DNA from: Pseudoalteromonas haloplanktis ATCC 14393
GTDB taxonomy: Bacteria; Pseudomonadota; Gammaproteobacteria; Enterobacterales; Alteromonadaceae
Direction: 5' to 3'
DNA: 32,453 bases
NCBI RefSeq assembly: GCF_000238355.1
Contig: NZ_AHCA01000022.1
Coordinates: forward strand, 1 to 32,453
Each line of letters begins with the position of its first letter. Position 1 is the stretch's first letter. The notes beneath the pieces were generated by a model. It saw nothing but the letters and a program-made list of their open reading frames with translations, was not told where the DNA came from and made no database searches. Below, piece by piece: positions 15,279 through 23,781 of this stretch. The position numbers and the translations under genes were made by a program.

Positions 15279-16451
15279 TTAATTACCCACCCATTGTTTA
15301 AGCTGTGTTAAATCATGATACCGGGTTTTGATATCATCACGCTTTGCTGCTGCTCGACGATCTCTTAATTGCTCAAGTGAATCTAATAACACATGCAATG
15401 GCGGGCCGCTGGCGGTCACTTTATTCATATGTTGCTGTTGCATTTGTTGCGCCGGTTGGGCAATAAATTTACTCACCAATTGATTATGATGACCAATTGC
15501 CGTATCACCATGAAGTTTACACACTTGAATAAATAACTTAGCGTTGGTTTTAAACCACTCTGTGTGGCGCGCTTCACCTGATGCTAAAAAATCATCCATT
15601 AAACTAGGCATGCGCATTGATTCACGTAGTATTTGCTGATCCTCAGGCATCATATATAAAAATTTATCCACCAACATTTGTGAATAACTTGGCTCATTAG
15701 CAAAACACAGCCCTAATAACATATCAATCACGTTAATACCGGCAAAATCGCCCGCATTCGCGCCGCGATAAATCTCTTTACCGACCCGATATGGTTTATA
15801 GTAAGGACGAACACAAAAGAAGAACCGTTCGGTATCGAGCTGATTATATAGCGCCGTATTTGACTCAATAACATCTACAAGTGCCTGCTTAGCCACTTTT
15901 AGCAACTCACCGCACAATGGGTGTGAAATTCCTAACGGCTGAATTTTAAGTAAAGCATCTGCGGCGCGCTTATAGGCTAAAATGCCTTTGGTGTTGTAAT
16001 CAATAAATAGCTTTTCATCGCTCAGATCAGTAAAGCGCTTATATAAGCCATTTACCGCTTTGTTATGAGTGGTTAAGTGCGCTGTCGCAAAACGTGGCGT
16101 TACCCCGATTGACGCACCAATATGCATGGCCAGTGCTGAGGCTTCCACCAGCGGTGACGTTGTTTCTCGTGATGGTTCAGTGATCTCATGGCGTCTACAC
16201 GCAGCCATAAATAACCCCACATTTCCTAGCAAATCAAAGGCGCGATCAAACCCTTCATCGGTATTGCCCTCGGCCAGTAACTTACGGATATGCGCGTTAC
16301 CTTCGCTTTCTAGCTGATGTTTAAATTGCTCCCCAACAAACTCTACATTGGCTTTATCTTCTTGCTGCCAATAAATAACCTCTAACTGACTGTTGATCTC
16401 TACAAAGCGGGTTCTGAGCCACTCGTCAAATGCCTGAGTATTATTGCTCAT
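15279..16451 (-). CDS. PrnB-like (DUF1864) heme enzyme of the indoleamine/tryptophan dioxygenase superfamily
   Basis: A 390-aa protein of the DUF1864 family, whose named member PrnB rearranges the indole ring of 7-chlorotryptophan in pyrrolnitrin synthesis. The family signature is FFFCVRPYYKPYRVG, then YRGANAGDFAGINVIDMLLG. A His-rich segment LHGDTAIGHHNQLVSKF near residue 320 is the best candidate for the proximal heme ligand. The ATG at 16449-16451 has GGGGAG 8 bases upstream; the ATG two codons earlier sits too close to it. No pyrrolnitrin genes (prnA, C, D) are nearby, so the role is probably catabolic, with the kynureninase-like partner downstream and an Lrp regulator divergent. Confidence 0.8.
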   Translation of the reverse strand: MSNNTQAFDEWLRTRFVEINSQLEVIYWQQEDKANVEFVGEQFKHQLESEGNAHIRKLLAEGNTDEGFDRAFDLLGNVGLFMAACRRHEITEPSRETTSPLVEASALAMHIGASIGVTPRFATAHLTTHNKAVNGLYKRFTDLSDEKLFIDYNTKGILAYKRAADALLKIQPLGISHPLCGELLKVAKQALVDVIESNTALYNQLDTERFFFCVRPYYKPYRVGKEIYRGANAGDFAGINVIDMLLGLCFANEPSYSQMLVDKFLYMMPEDQQILRESMRMPSLMDDFLASGEARHTEWFKTNAKLFIQVCKLHGDTAIGHHNQLVSKFIAQPAQQMQQQHMNKVTASGPPLHVLLDSLEQLRDRRAAAKRDDIKTRYHDLTQLKQWVGN

Positions 16452-16486
16452 CTGCATAACTCCCCATCAAATATTTATTGCATTTA

Positions 16487-16501
16487 TGTTAACAGATAAC
16501 A
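16487..16501. promoter_or_regulatory. 15-bp palindrome in the dioxygenase/Lrp divergent region
   Basis: TGTTAACAGATAACA is a perfect inverted repeat (5-bp arms, 5-base spacer) between the divergent PrnB-like and Lrp-type genes. It lies 36 bp upstream of the dioxygenase start codon. This is a plausible operator for the adjacent regulator; binding is inferred. Confidence 0.5.
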
Positions 16502-16596
16502 TGGAGTACAAATCAGCAAAACCACTAATAAAAAAGCATAAAATTAGTGAAATTCACTCTATAATAAAAGTTAAACACGACTTATTGCCACCATTT

Positions 16597-17055
16597 ATGA
16601 ATCTAGATAAAAAAGATCAACAGCTACTAACCTTGTTACAAAATAATGCGCGCACTGCTGTTTCAGAGCTTGCAACAGCAGTCAGCCTTTCTGACACCCC
16701 ATGTTTACGGCGTATCAAAAAACTTGAGGCAAGCAAAGTGATCTGCGGCTACCATACCGCTATAAACCCCCGCTCACTTGGCTTAAATGTATTGGTTTAT
16801 GCATTTGTGCGCTTAAGTCAAAATTCGGTCAGCGCAGCTAATATATTTGAAGAACAAGTTGAAAAGCTTAATCATGTACTTGAATGCTCTGTAATATCTG
16901 GCAGCTATGACTATTTATTAAAAATAATTGCAACCGATTTAGAAAGCTATGAAAGCTTTGTAAAACATAAACTGGGGAGTATTAATTGCATCGCGAATAT
17001 TGAGTCTACGGTAGTTTTAAAGCAGACATTTAGTAAAAAGCAGCTACCGCTTTAA
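16597..17055 (+). CDS. Lrp/AsnC family transcriptional regulator
   Basis: A 152-aa regulator with an N-terminal HTH (residues about 1-60: MNLDKKDQQLLTLLQNNART, LATAVSLSDTPCLRRIKKLE) and a C-terminal RAM ligand domain with SGSYDYLLKIIATDLESYE. Such proteins sense amino acids and usually control a neighbouring operon. The ATG at 16597 matches family N-termini but has no ribosome site; an in-frame ATG at 16501 would add 32 unlike residues. It is divergent from the PrnB-like/kynureninase-like pair, so the effector is likely tryptophan, kynurenine or a related compound. Confidence 0.88.
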   Translation: MNLDKKDQQLLTLLQNNARTAVSELATAVSLSDTPCLRRIKKLEASKVICGYHTAINPRSLGLNVLVYAFVRLSQNSVSAANIFEEQVEKLNHVLECSVISGSYDYLLKIIATDLESYESFVKHKLGSINCIANIESTVVLKQTFSKKQLPL

Positions 17056-17129
17056 AAAATAACACTATTTAATGCTGATTCGCTATACTGAAAAATCTTC
17101 TATAAAAATAATTTTCAACAAGGAAGCAT

Positions 17130-19856
17130 GTGAAGATCTTTCGCTCAACATTGAACTCGTTTGTTTTTTACATACTTTTTGCTGTCGCGTATTTTACAGC
17201 TGGTAAATTACTGACAAACTTTGCTTTTCAATCACAAGTTATCCCTATTTGGATACCAGCAGGAATTGCGTTGGTTGGCTGCTTTATTTGGTGGTGGCGC
17301 TTCATTCCTGCGTTGTTTATTGCCTCTGTTGCATTTAATTTGAGCATCAACGATAACGCCATCAATGACCAAGTGTTGATTGGCAGTACTTTAAACGAAG
17401 TGGCATTAATTGGCTTAGGAGTGATTTTGCAAGCCCTCGTTGGTGCTACTTTACTGAGATATTGGTTAGGAAATCCTCTGCATTTAAAGAAACGCCAATC
17501 AATTATTTATTTCATTGCAGTTGTTGGTATTGCCGTTAGTCTTATATCAGCCAATATTGGGGTGTTTGCATTAAGTGAATTTAACCCTGCGTATAGTGCC
17601 GCTAACCATTGGCAAAATGTTATTTATTGGTGGCTCGGAGACGCCCTTGGCGTACTCATTGCCACGCCATTTTTATTAGCATTATTACAACCTACATTTA
17701 AACAGCGCTATGTTTCTCCATTACCGACGATTGCTGTCTGTTCTGTATTATTTGTCTCAGTAGCTTTAACAACCAAACTCTACAATCAAGAAAGTTATTC
17801 CAACGCTATACAAATTGCAAAGCGCGAAACGTCCATCATTGAAAACAGCTTACTTCGTCATTTAAATCTCAGCCAAATTGCGGTGCAGAGCCTCGCAAGC
17901 CAAATCCAATCAACCCCGACGGTCAGTAAGCAAGAGTTCGACAGTTACAGTGCAAAATTACTGGCTGAACACTCTTTTATCAAAGCATTTTCTTGGAATC
18001 GAAAAATCTCACCCGATCAAGTCGTTGCTTTTAATACCCGCTTAAGCGAACTGTATGAGCCCTTTAGCTTAACTCCTCGTGTTACGGGGGCGCCATTAGC
18101 AGATGACGATCCTCTTGTAGTCGTTACCTATATAGCTCCGCTTGCAGGCAATGAATCAGTTATTGGCTTTAATTTATTTTCCCGCGAAGATCGTCGTGAA
18201 ACTTTACTCGACCCGCGAATTAAGAATCACCCTGTTAGCACCAAAATAATTCAACTTGTGCAAACAACACAGCCTGAGCCCGCTTATTTATTATTTGCTC
18301 CAGTGTACCAACAAAATAATGAGGTCGCGTCTATCAAGGGTTACGCTACTGGGGTGTTTTTAGTGGAGAATATGATCGCGCAATCACTTTCTATCGCCCA
18401 GAATGAAATGTTTAATATCTCTATTTATGAATCGCCAAGTAGCCCTCCTTTTTATAATAACGCTCAAAATGTGCCAACAAACACGAACAAATTAACAACC
18501 ATTGAGATTAATTTTGCCGGGCAAACTTGGTTCGTCGATTTAACCATCAAAGATGAATTCTTACCCCATCAAAACAATAACATGACCCTCTTTTTACTTA
18601 TTTTGCAGGTCATTGTCAGCTCACTAATTTTGCTGATCCTGTTATTGTTTAATTATCAACATAGTGCCCTCTCACGTTTAGTCGCTGAGCGAACCCGATC
18701 ATTAGTCAAAGCTAAAAAGCAATCCGATTTAGCGAACCAAGCGAAGAGCCGCTTTTTGGCAAATATGAGCCATGAGATTCGTACCCCACTGAATGCCGTA
18801 ATAGGGTTTTCCACACTCGCGAAAAATGAAGACAGCGTTGAAACCTTAAGTGGTTATCTTCATAAAATTAATTTGTCCTCAAAATCATTATTAAGCCTGA
18901 TTAATGACATACTCGACATCTCTAAAATTGAATCACAAAAGCTCACTTTAGAAGTCGCTCCATTTGATTTAAATAATTTACTTGATCGGATCAACAGCAT
19001 GTTTGAACAAAGTGCACAGCAAAAAGGTATTGGTTGGAAGATTGATAATAACTTACCAATCGATACTTGGTTTGAAGGTGATGTTATGCGGATCGAGCAA
19101 ATTTTATTAAACTTATGCAGTAACGCCATTAAATTCACCTCAGAAGGTGAAGTAAAGCTCAGTGCATCTAGCAAGAAGCTATCCGAACAACGTCTGCAAG
19201 TTGCCCTTGCAATTTCAGACACAGGTATCGGAATTGCAGCAACTGAGCAAAGTAAATTATTTGATGCCTTTACTCAGGCTGATAATTCAACATCCCGTAA
19301 GTTTGGGGGAACAGGGTTGGGGTTAACAATCGCAAAGGAACTCAGTTTACTTATGTCAGGAGACATTAGTATTCAAAGTGAAGTTGGTAAAGGCTCTACG
19401 TTTACTCTTTGTGTCGAATTAAATAGCTGCGCGGCACAACCAACGGCGCCTCAAAAATCGCCCCAACATGTTGACCTAAGCCGATTAAAAATATTGGTTG
19501 CAGAAGACAATAGTGTTAATCAACTCGTCATAAAAGCAATGCTTGGCTCTTTGGGGATCACCCCAACAGTGGTAGAAAATGGGGAGCTTGCTGTAGCACA
19601 AATCAAAATGCATGACTTTGATTTAGTTTTAATGGACTGCCAAATGCCAGTCATGGATGGTTATCAAGCAACGGCCCTGATACGGAAAATTAAAAACGCC
19701 GAGCAATTACCTATTATTGCGTTAACCGCTGATGTTATGCCTGAAGATAAAGCTCACGCTTTAGCAATTGGCTTTAATCAACATCTTGCAAAACCACTCG
19801 AACTCGATAAGCTAACCGAGTGCCTAATCAATTATGTAGATGTTTATGAATCTTAA
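17130..19856 (+). CDS. Hybrid histidine kinase with MASE1 and CHASE sensor domains
   Basis: A 908-aa inner-membrane kinase. Residues about 10-200 form a MASE1-type membrane sensor (IWIPAGIALVGCFIWWWR, WWLGDALGVLIATPFLLAL). A periplasmic CHASE domain (about 225-480) is closed by a further membrane segment. HisKA has His548 in FLANMSHEIRTPLN, then the ATPase domain (NLCSNAIKF, DTGIGI, FGGTGLGLTIAKELS), and a receiver with Asp836 in LVLMDCQMPVMDGY. There is no HPt, so phosphate must pass to a separate HPt protein. The GTG start at 17130 is preceded by AAGGAAG. An ATG two bases earlier is out of frame and stops at once. Its 3' end overlaps the hydrolase gene by 17 bp. Confidence 0.92.
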   Translation: MKIFRSTLNSFVFYILFAVAYFTAGKLLTNFAFQSQVIPIWIPAGIALVGCFIWWWRFIPALFIASVAFNLSINDNAINDQVLIGSTLNEVALIGLGVILQALVGATLLRYWLGNPLHLKKRQSIIYFIAVVGIAVSLISANIGVFALSEFNPAYSAANHWQNVIYWWLGDALGVLIATPFLLALLQPTFKQRYVSPLPTIAVCSVLFVSVALTTKLYNQESYSNAIQIAKRETSIIENSLLRHLNLSQIAVQSLASQIQSTPTVSKQEFDSYSAKLLAEHSFIKAFSWNRKISPDQVVAFNTRLSELYEPFSLTPRVTGAPLADDDPLVVVTYIAPLAGNESVIGFNLFSREDRRETLLDPRIKNHPVSTKIIQLVQTTQPEPAYLLFAPVYQQNNEVASIKGYATGVFLVENMIAQSLSIAQNEMFNISIYESPSSPPFYNNAQNVPTNTNKLTTIEINFAGQTWFVDLTIKDEFLPHQNNNMTLFLLILQVIVSSLILLILLLFNYQHSALSRLVAERTRSLVKAKKQSDLANQAKSRFLANMSHEIRTPLNAVIGFSTLAKNEDSVETLSGYLHKINLSSKSLLSLINDILDISKIESQKLTLEVAPFDLNNLLDRINSMFEQSAQQKGIGWKIDNNLPIDTWFEGDVMRIEQILLNLCSNAIKFTSEGEVKLSASSKKLSEQRLQVALAISDTGIGIAATEQSKLFDAFTQADNSTSRKFGGTGLGLTIAKELSLLMSGDISIQSEVGKGSTFTLCVELNSCAAQPTAPQKSPQHVDLSRLKILVAEDNSVNQLVIKAMLGSLGITPTVVENGELAVAQIKMHDFDLVLMDCQMPVMDGYQATALIRKIKNAEQLPIIALTADVMPEDKAHALAIGFNQHLAKPLELDKLTECLINYVDVYES

Positions 19857-21210
19857 TGGAATATTACTCACTCTTGTTTTACTAATGACGTCTAGCTTTG
19901 CTATCAGCCAAACCAACTGCGTGACCCAGTTAACTGATTTAAACTATATAATGAAAAGCAAACAACAAGGGCTTTTGCGGTTCGAGAAAAATAAGCCGAC
20001 CACTGAGTTTGCCTATCAAACAACACCGGCATACAGTGACTACCTAAACTTCGCATATCAGTCTATTTTGCATGCTAACCCTCGTGCTTCGATGCCTTGC
20101 CCTATTCAAACCGAAACCTATCAGCTGTTAGTTAAGCAACAGCAACGACCAAGTACACCAAACATTGTCGACCTTATCGCACCTTTTGAGTTGCGCCAAA
20201 ACAATACTAAAAAAGCGGTATTGTTAATTCACGGCCTGACAGACTCACCGTTTACTTTTCATGACTTAGCAAAAGTTTACTTTGAACAAGGTTACAACGT
20301 ACGAACTTTATTATTACCCGGTCATGGGACAGCCGCAGACGCGTTGAGCAGCGTTACAGCCAAGCAATGGCAACAAGCGGTAGACTATGCGATTACTCGT
20401 ACCAGCCAGGATTTCGAGCAGGTTATATTAGGCGGTTATTCAACAGGTGCCGCTCTTTTACTTAATTCTTTAACGCTTAACCCAATCAATACAAGAATAA
20501 CTGCGCTGATGTTGTTTTCGCCTGCCACCGAGCCACACAATAAAAATGGCTGGCTTGCCAAATGGATTGACCGTATCCCTTTTGTTAATTGGATAGATAA
20601 AGACGCCGACATTGATTTTGCTAAGTATGAGTCTTTTCCTTTTAATGCTGCGGCAGCTGCTGATGATGCAATGAGCAATATTGCGCTGCATAAATTAACT
20701 CAGCGACCATTACCCAATCTACCTATTTTTTCCGTAATGAGTGGTGTAGATACCACTATTGATACACGTGCCTCATTGCAATTATTAAGCACATTACATG
20801 ATGTAACAGTACGCCCCGCCAACCGGTTAGATACATTGATTTATTATGGCGACAAAAAAATCATGAACAGTGATTTCCCCACAGATTACACAGTCATAAA
20901 TCCACAATGCCAAAATGCAAGTTGTAAGCATATTCATGGTATTTCTCATATTGCCGTGGTTAACTCACCTAACAACCCGCATTATGGTGCGCAAGCTCAT
21001 TACCGTAATTGTGGCAGTTACCTTGATGACGACGCCCTGTACTCAAGCTGTAAAACCACGAATGAGCCAAATATTGGCGAACGTACGGCAGAAAATATTG
21101 CAAGGTTTCCAACCTTTCAACGGCTCACTTATAACCCCTACTTTGATGAGCAAGCAAGGTATATCAAACGATTCATAGAGCAGGTTGAAAACTTGCAAGG
21201 CAAACAATAA
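19840..21210 (+). CDS. Exported alpha/beta hydrolase (serine esterase/lipase-like)
   Basis: A 456-aa protein with a signal peptide (MFMNLNGILLTLVLLMTSSF, cleavage near SFA/IS) and an alpha/beta hydrolase core. It has the oxyanion motif LLIHGLTDSPFTFHDLA, LLLPGHGT, the nucleophile elbow GGYSTGA with Ser201, and a likely catalytic His in HGISHIAVVNSP. Several Cys in the C-terminal half suggest disulphides and a periplasmic location. The start overlaps the kinase 3' end (ATG at 19840 or 19846), so the two are translationally coupled. Its stop overlaps the next ATG as TAATG. The substrate is unknown; an acyl ester of lipid or peptide type fits the fold. Confidence 0.82.
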   Translation: MFMNLNGILLTLVLLMTSSFAISQTNCVTQLTDLNYIMKSKQQGLLRFEKNKPTTEFAYQTTPAYSDYLNFAYQSILHANPRASMPCPIQTETYQLLVKQQQRPSTPNIVDLIAPFELRQNNTKKAVLLIHGLTDSPFTFHDLAKVYFEQGYNVRTLLLPGHGTAADALSSVTAKQWQQAVDYAITRTSQDFEQVILGGYSTGAALLLNSLTLNPINTRITALMLFSPATEPHNKNGWLAKWIDRIPFVNWIDKDADIDFAKYESFPFNAAAAADDAMSNIALHKLTQRPLPNLPIFSVMSGVDTTIDTRASLQLLSTLHDVTVRPANRLDTLIYYGDKKIMNSDFPTDYTVINPQCQNASCKHIHGISHIAVVNSPNNPHYGAQAHYRNCGSYLDDDALYSSCKTTNEPNIGERTAENIARFPTFQRLTYNPYFDEQARYIKRFIEQVENLQGKQ

Positions 21211-22352
21211 TGACCGCATTTAGCCATCGTTGGTTCACCAGTATTAATGAAATAGATGCGAGTGTTTGGAAATCATTTTTTGCAACAAACCCATTTACCG
21301 AACATGCCTTTTTATTTGCTTTAGAGCAGAGCCAGTGTGTATCTGCTGAAACTGGCTGGCAACCGCATCATTTAGCGGTGTATGAAAATGACACTCTGGT
21401 CGCACTTGCGCCTGGTTATCTAAAAAGTCACTCTTACGGTGAGTATGTATTCGATTGGGCGTGGGCCGAGGCTTACCAACAACATGGCTTAGAGTATTAT
21501 CCTAAATGGCTTTGTGGCTCTCCTTTTAGCCCCATTGAAGGACCACGCATTGCTGTTGCCTGCACACAACCAGAGCAAGTATATCTGTATATTACGGAGT
21601 TATTAACAACTCACTGCCAGCAACAAGGGTGGTCGGGTTGGCATATTAATTTTTGTACGCAACAGCAAGCCTCACAACTGACAGCCCATCATGGGATGCA
21701 TCGCATAGGCGTGCAATTTCAATGGCAGAATCATGGATATGCTAGCTTTGATGACTTTTTAGCCAAAATGACTGCACGAAAACGCAAAGTATTAAAAAAA
21801 GAGCGCAGTAAAATAGCCCAGCAAAACATCACTATTAAGTGGCTGCAAGGTGAACAAATTACACTTGCTGTTATGAGTCAGTTTTGTGAGTTCTATCAGC
21901 GCACTTACCTAAAGCGTTCTGGTCATATGGGGTATTTAAGTCATGATTTTTTTGTGCTGTTACACGCGCTTATGGCAGATAAATTAGTGATTATGCATGC
22001 AATACGTGGCGATGAAGTGATCGCTGCAACACTGAGCTTTAAAAGCACTGACACTTTATATGGGCGCTATTGGGGAGCTTTAGAGGAAGTAGACTGCCTA
22101 CACTTTGAGCTGTGCTATTACCAAGGGATTGAGTATTGTATTCAGCAGCAATTAAATTGCTTTCACTCCGGCGCACAAGGCGAGCATAAAATAGCGCGCG
22201 GATTTGCTCCTGTATTTACTCACTCAGTGCACCACGTTCTCGATGCAGATTTTAGTCCTGCGATTGCCGATTACTTAAAGCGCGAGCAGCAACATTTACG
22301 TATTTACCACCAGCAATGCACTGAGTTATTACCCTTTAAAAGTGCCAGTTAA
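21210..22352 (+). CDS. DUF482 GNAT-fold acyltransferase (FemAB-like)
   Basis: A 380-aa cytoplasmic protein of the DUF482 family in the GNAT superfamily, related to FemAB-type transferases. Family hallmarks are MTARKRKVLKKERSKI in the middle and, toward the C-terminus, YGRYWGALEEVDCLHFELCY followed by QGIEYCI and GAQGEHKIARGF. Acceptor and donor are unknown. Its ATG overlaps the hydrolase stop (TAATG). The 3' end overlaps that of the convergent methyltransferase by 4 bp. As third gene of a kinase-hydrolase-acyltransferase unit, it may take part in cell-envelope or peptide modification. Confidence 0.85.
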   Translation: MTAFSHRWFTSINEIDASVWKSFFATNPFTEHAFLFALEQSQCVSAETGWQPHHLAVYENDTLVALAPGYLKSHSYGEYVFDWAWAEAYQQHGLEYYPKWLCGSPFSPIEGPRIAVACTQPEQVYLYITELLTTHCQQQGWSGWHINFCTQQQASQLTAHHGMHRIGVQFQWQNHGYASFDDFLAKMTARKRKVLKKERSKIAQQNITIKWLQGEQITLAVMSQFCEFYQRTYLKRSGHMGYLSHDFFVLLHALMADKLVIMHAIRGDEVIAATLSFKSTDTLYGRYWGALEEVDCLHFELCYYQGIEYCIQQQLNCFHSGAQGEHKIARGFAPVFTHSVHHVLDADFSPAIADYLKREQQHLRIYHQQCTELLPFKSAS

Positions 22353-22945
22353 GAACGATACCGCTTAAACATCAATAGTTGATTATTCGCAGGCATAGCA
22401 ATGTCATTTACTAACATTAACCCTGCTGACATAGCTAATTGTTGGATCCACTCAAAGTCACGAATACCACTTAAATTATCTTGTTGTTTTAAAAACTCAT
22501 CAAAACGCTGATTACTTTCACTGGTAAAGTGCCCCTGATATTTAAACGGCCCATAAATACATAACATGCCTTGCGCTGCTAAATGCTGTTCAACCCCATT
22601 AAAAAATCGCTCAACGAGTGCTTTGCTAACTATATGTAACGTGTTGGCAGTGTAAATCGCGTTGACCTTTTTAACCGGCCATGGCTCATTTAAATCAAGC
22701 TCTATCGGCTCATGTAAATTAGCTAACTGTGCCTCAGCAAGCCATTGTTTGATGCCATAGTGATTGATCAACCGATCACTTGTGTACCATTGTAAGTGCG
22801 GTAAATGTGCAGCAAAGTGCACGCTATGCTGACCCGTGCCTGAGCCAATTTCTAACACGTTATCAATATCAGCAAAGTAGCCTTTTAGCTCGCTAAGAAT
22901 AGGAGATTTATTATTTTCACAGGCTTGAGAGAAAGGTTTATCCAT
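22349..22945 (-). CDS. DUF938 SAM-dependent methyltransferase
   Basis: A 198-aa class I methyltransferase-fold protein of the DUF938 family (human relative METTL26). It begins MDKPFSQACENNKSPILSEL. SAM motif I is VLEIGSGTGQHSVHFA, followed by LPHLQWYTSD with the acidic ribose contact and NAIYTANTLHIVS. The C-terminus IAMPANNQLLMFKR is typical. The start is the ATG at 22943-22945; a TTG 16 codons earlier extends the frame with unlike residues. The substrate is unknown. It is monocistronic and convergent with the DUF482 gene. Confidence 0.87.
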   Translation of the reverse strand: MDKPFSQACENNKSPILSELKGYFADIDNVLEIGSGTGQHSVHFAAHLPHLQWYTSDRLINHYGIKQWLAEAQLANLHEPIELDLNEPWPVKKVNAIYTANTLHIVSKALVERFFNGVEQHLAAQGMLCIYGPFKYQGHFTSESNQRFDEFLKQQDNLSGIRDFEWIQQLAMSAGLMLVNDIAMPANNQLLMFKRYRS

Positions 22946-23062
22946 GCAAATTTGTGCACCATGTTTGGTAATTAATGCACAACAGTAAAGCAAAAATATA
23001 AAACGATGTCTTGTCCTAATTTATTAAAAACCAAATAACTCACTTTAATTCATATAGTTAAA

Positions 23063-23081
23063 AATTTTAATAATCATTGGT
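23063..23081 (+). promoter_or_regulatory. Weak Fur-box-like site upstream of the 60-aa gene
   Basis: aattttaataatcattggt matches the 19-bp Fur consensus at 12 positions by eye. It is proposed only because a much better Fur site follows 300 bp downstream. Confidence 0.25.
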
Positions 23082-23127
23082 ACGAGTTATGCTTTTACTA
23101 GTGTGAATCAACCAAATGGAGAACATT

Positions 23128-23310
23128 ATGTATATTTCACCCTATACCGCACTTGATGCTGCTTTGGCTGCAAGTGAAAAGTCAGACACAGATAAAACGA
23201 CCTGCGACGAACGTGGCACTATCATCGACTTACTTTCGCAATCAAATCAACACACACAAGCCTTGAGAAAACATGAAACCGATCAAATATTTATTCTTGG
23301 TTACAATTAA
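23128..23310 (+). CDS. Small uncharacterised protein (60 aa)
   Basis: A 60-residue acidic, hydrophilic protein beginning MYISPYTALDAALAASEKSD, with one Cys and no membrane segment. The second in-frame ATG (23128) is chosen because the first ATG region (aATGGAGAACATT) supplies GGAG 6 bases before it. No family is recognised. It lies just upstream of the Fur-controlled fagA-like/fumC genes and could share iron control. Confidence 0.55.
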   Translation: MYISPYTALDAALAASEKSDTDKTTCDERGTIIDLLSQSNQHTQALRKHETDQIFILGYN

Positions 23311-23346
23311 ACACTTACTCTCTCGTCAAAATTTTCAATTTGTGAC

Positions 23347-23399
23347 TTGCACCAAAACCGATTAACTGTAATGATAACAATTATCGTTACAGTTAATCG
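23347..23399 (+). promoter_or_regulatory. Promoter with Fur box inside a 41-bp palindrome
   Basis: A candidate -35 TTGCAC (23347-23352) and -10 TAATGA (23369-23374) are overlapped by aatgataacaattatcgtt (23370-23388), which fits the Fur 7-1-7 pattern TGATAAT-n-ATTATCA at 12 of 14 positions. The symmetry extends much further: 19-base arms at 23359-23377 and 23381-23399 with one mismatch and a 3-base centre. Repression by Fe-Fur and induction on iron starvation are inferred. The extended symmetry is unusual. Confidence 0.8.
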
Positions 23400-23407
23400 A
23401 TTTTCTT

Positions 23408-23773
23408 ATGCACGACCATCAAGCCATGCTTTTCTATCAACAGCAAATGAAGTGCGCTTGCCCGCGCCCTGGTCTACATGCCCCAGCCTTAGTGGCAGAC
23501 TATATTGAAGCAGGATTAAAGGCGGCTCGCTATTACGAGAAACAGCAGTGCGCGCTGCTACAAGAACTTTATTTAAGACGCACTTTCCATGAAATTCTCA
23601 ACAAAATGTGCGATTCTTTAATTCATTGTGCCATTCGTAAACAATGTTTAGAGCAACTTTATAAACCTCTGATGGCCTTAAAGCGCTTTTATAAAACCCA
23701 TAACAGTACCAGAAAATACCTTATCTTGGAGCGAGAAGCGCGTATTCTCAGCCACGAATTCAACCCTTTTTAG
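23408..23773 (+). CDS. FagA-like small protein upstream of fumC
   Basis: A 121-aa basic, mostly helical protein. It starts MHDHQAMLFYQQQMKCACPRPG with a CAC motif, then LVADYIEAGLKAARYYEKQQ and a C-terminal CLEQLYKPLMALKRFY segment. The pattern (short Cys/Pro N-terminus, YxxxG helix, Cys-rich helix, PL..L end) and position recall the FagA proteins encoded directly before fumC in pseudomonads, whose function is unknown. No ribosome site is visible before the ATG, only the right arm of the Fur palindrome 8 bases away. The transcript is therefore expected to have a leader of about 25 nt. Its TAG overlaps the AGGAG of fumC. Confidence 0.65.
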   Translation: MHDHQAMLFYQQQMKCACPRPGLHAPALVADYIEAGLKAARYYEKQQCALLQELYLRRTFHEILNKMCDSLIHCAIRKQCLEQLYKPLMALKRFYKTHNSTRKYLILEREARILSHEFNPF

Positions 23774-23781
23774 GAGCTTTT

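Noticed and set aside
15279..16451. Pyrrolnitrin biosynthesis cluster
   Set aside because: Only a prnB-like gene is present; no halogenase or aminopyrrolnitrin oxygenase genes are nearby.
23359..23399. Intrinsic terminator for the 60-aa gene
   Set aside because: The hairpin is long and A/T-rich with a poor T-tract, and the Fur 7-1-7 match and promoter overlap explain the symmetry better, though some termination cannot be excluded.
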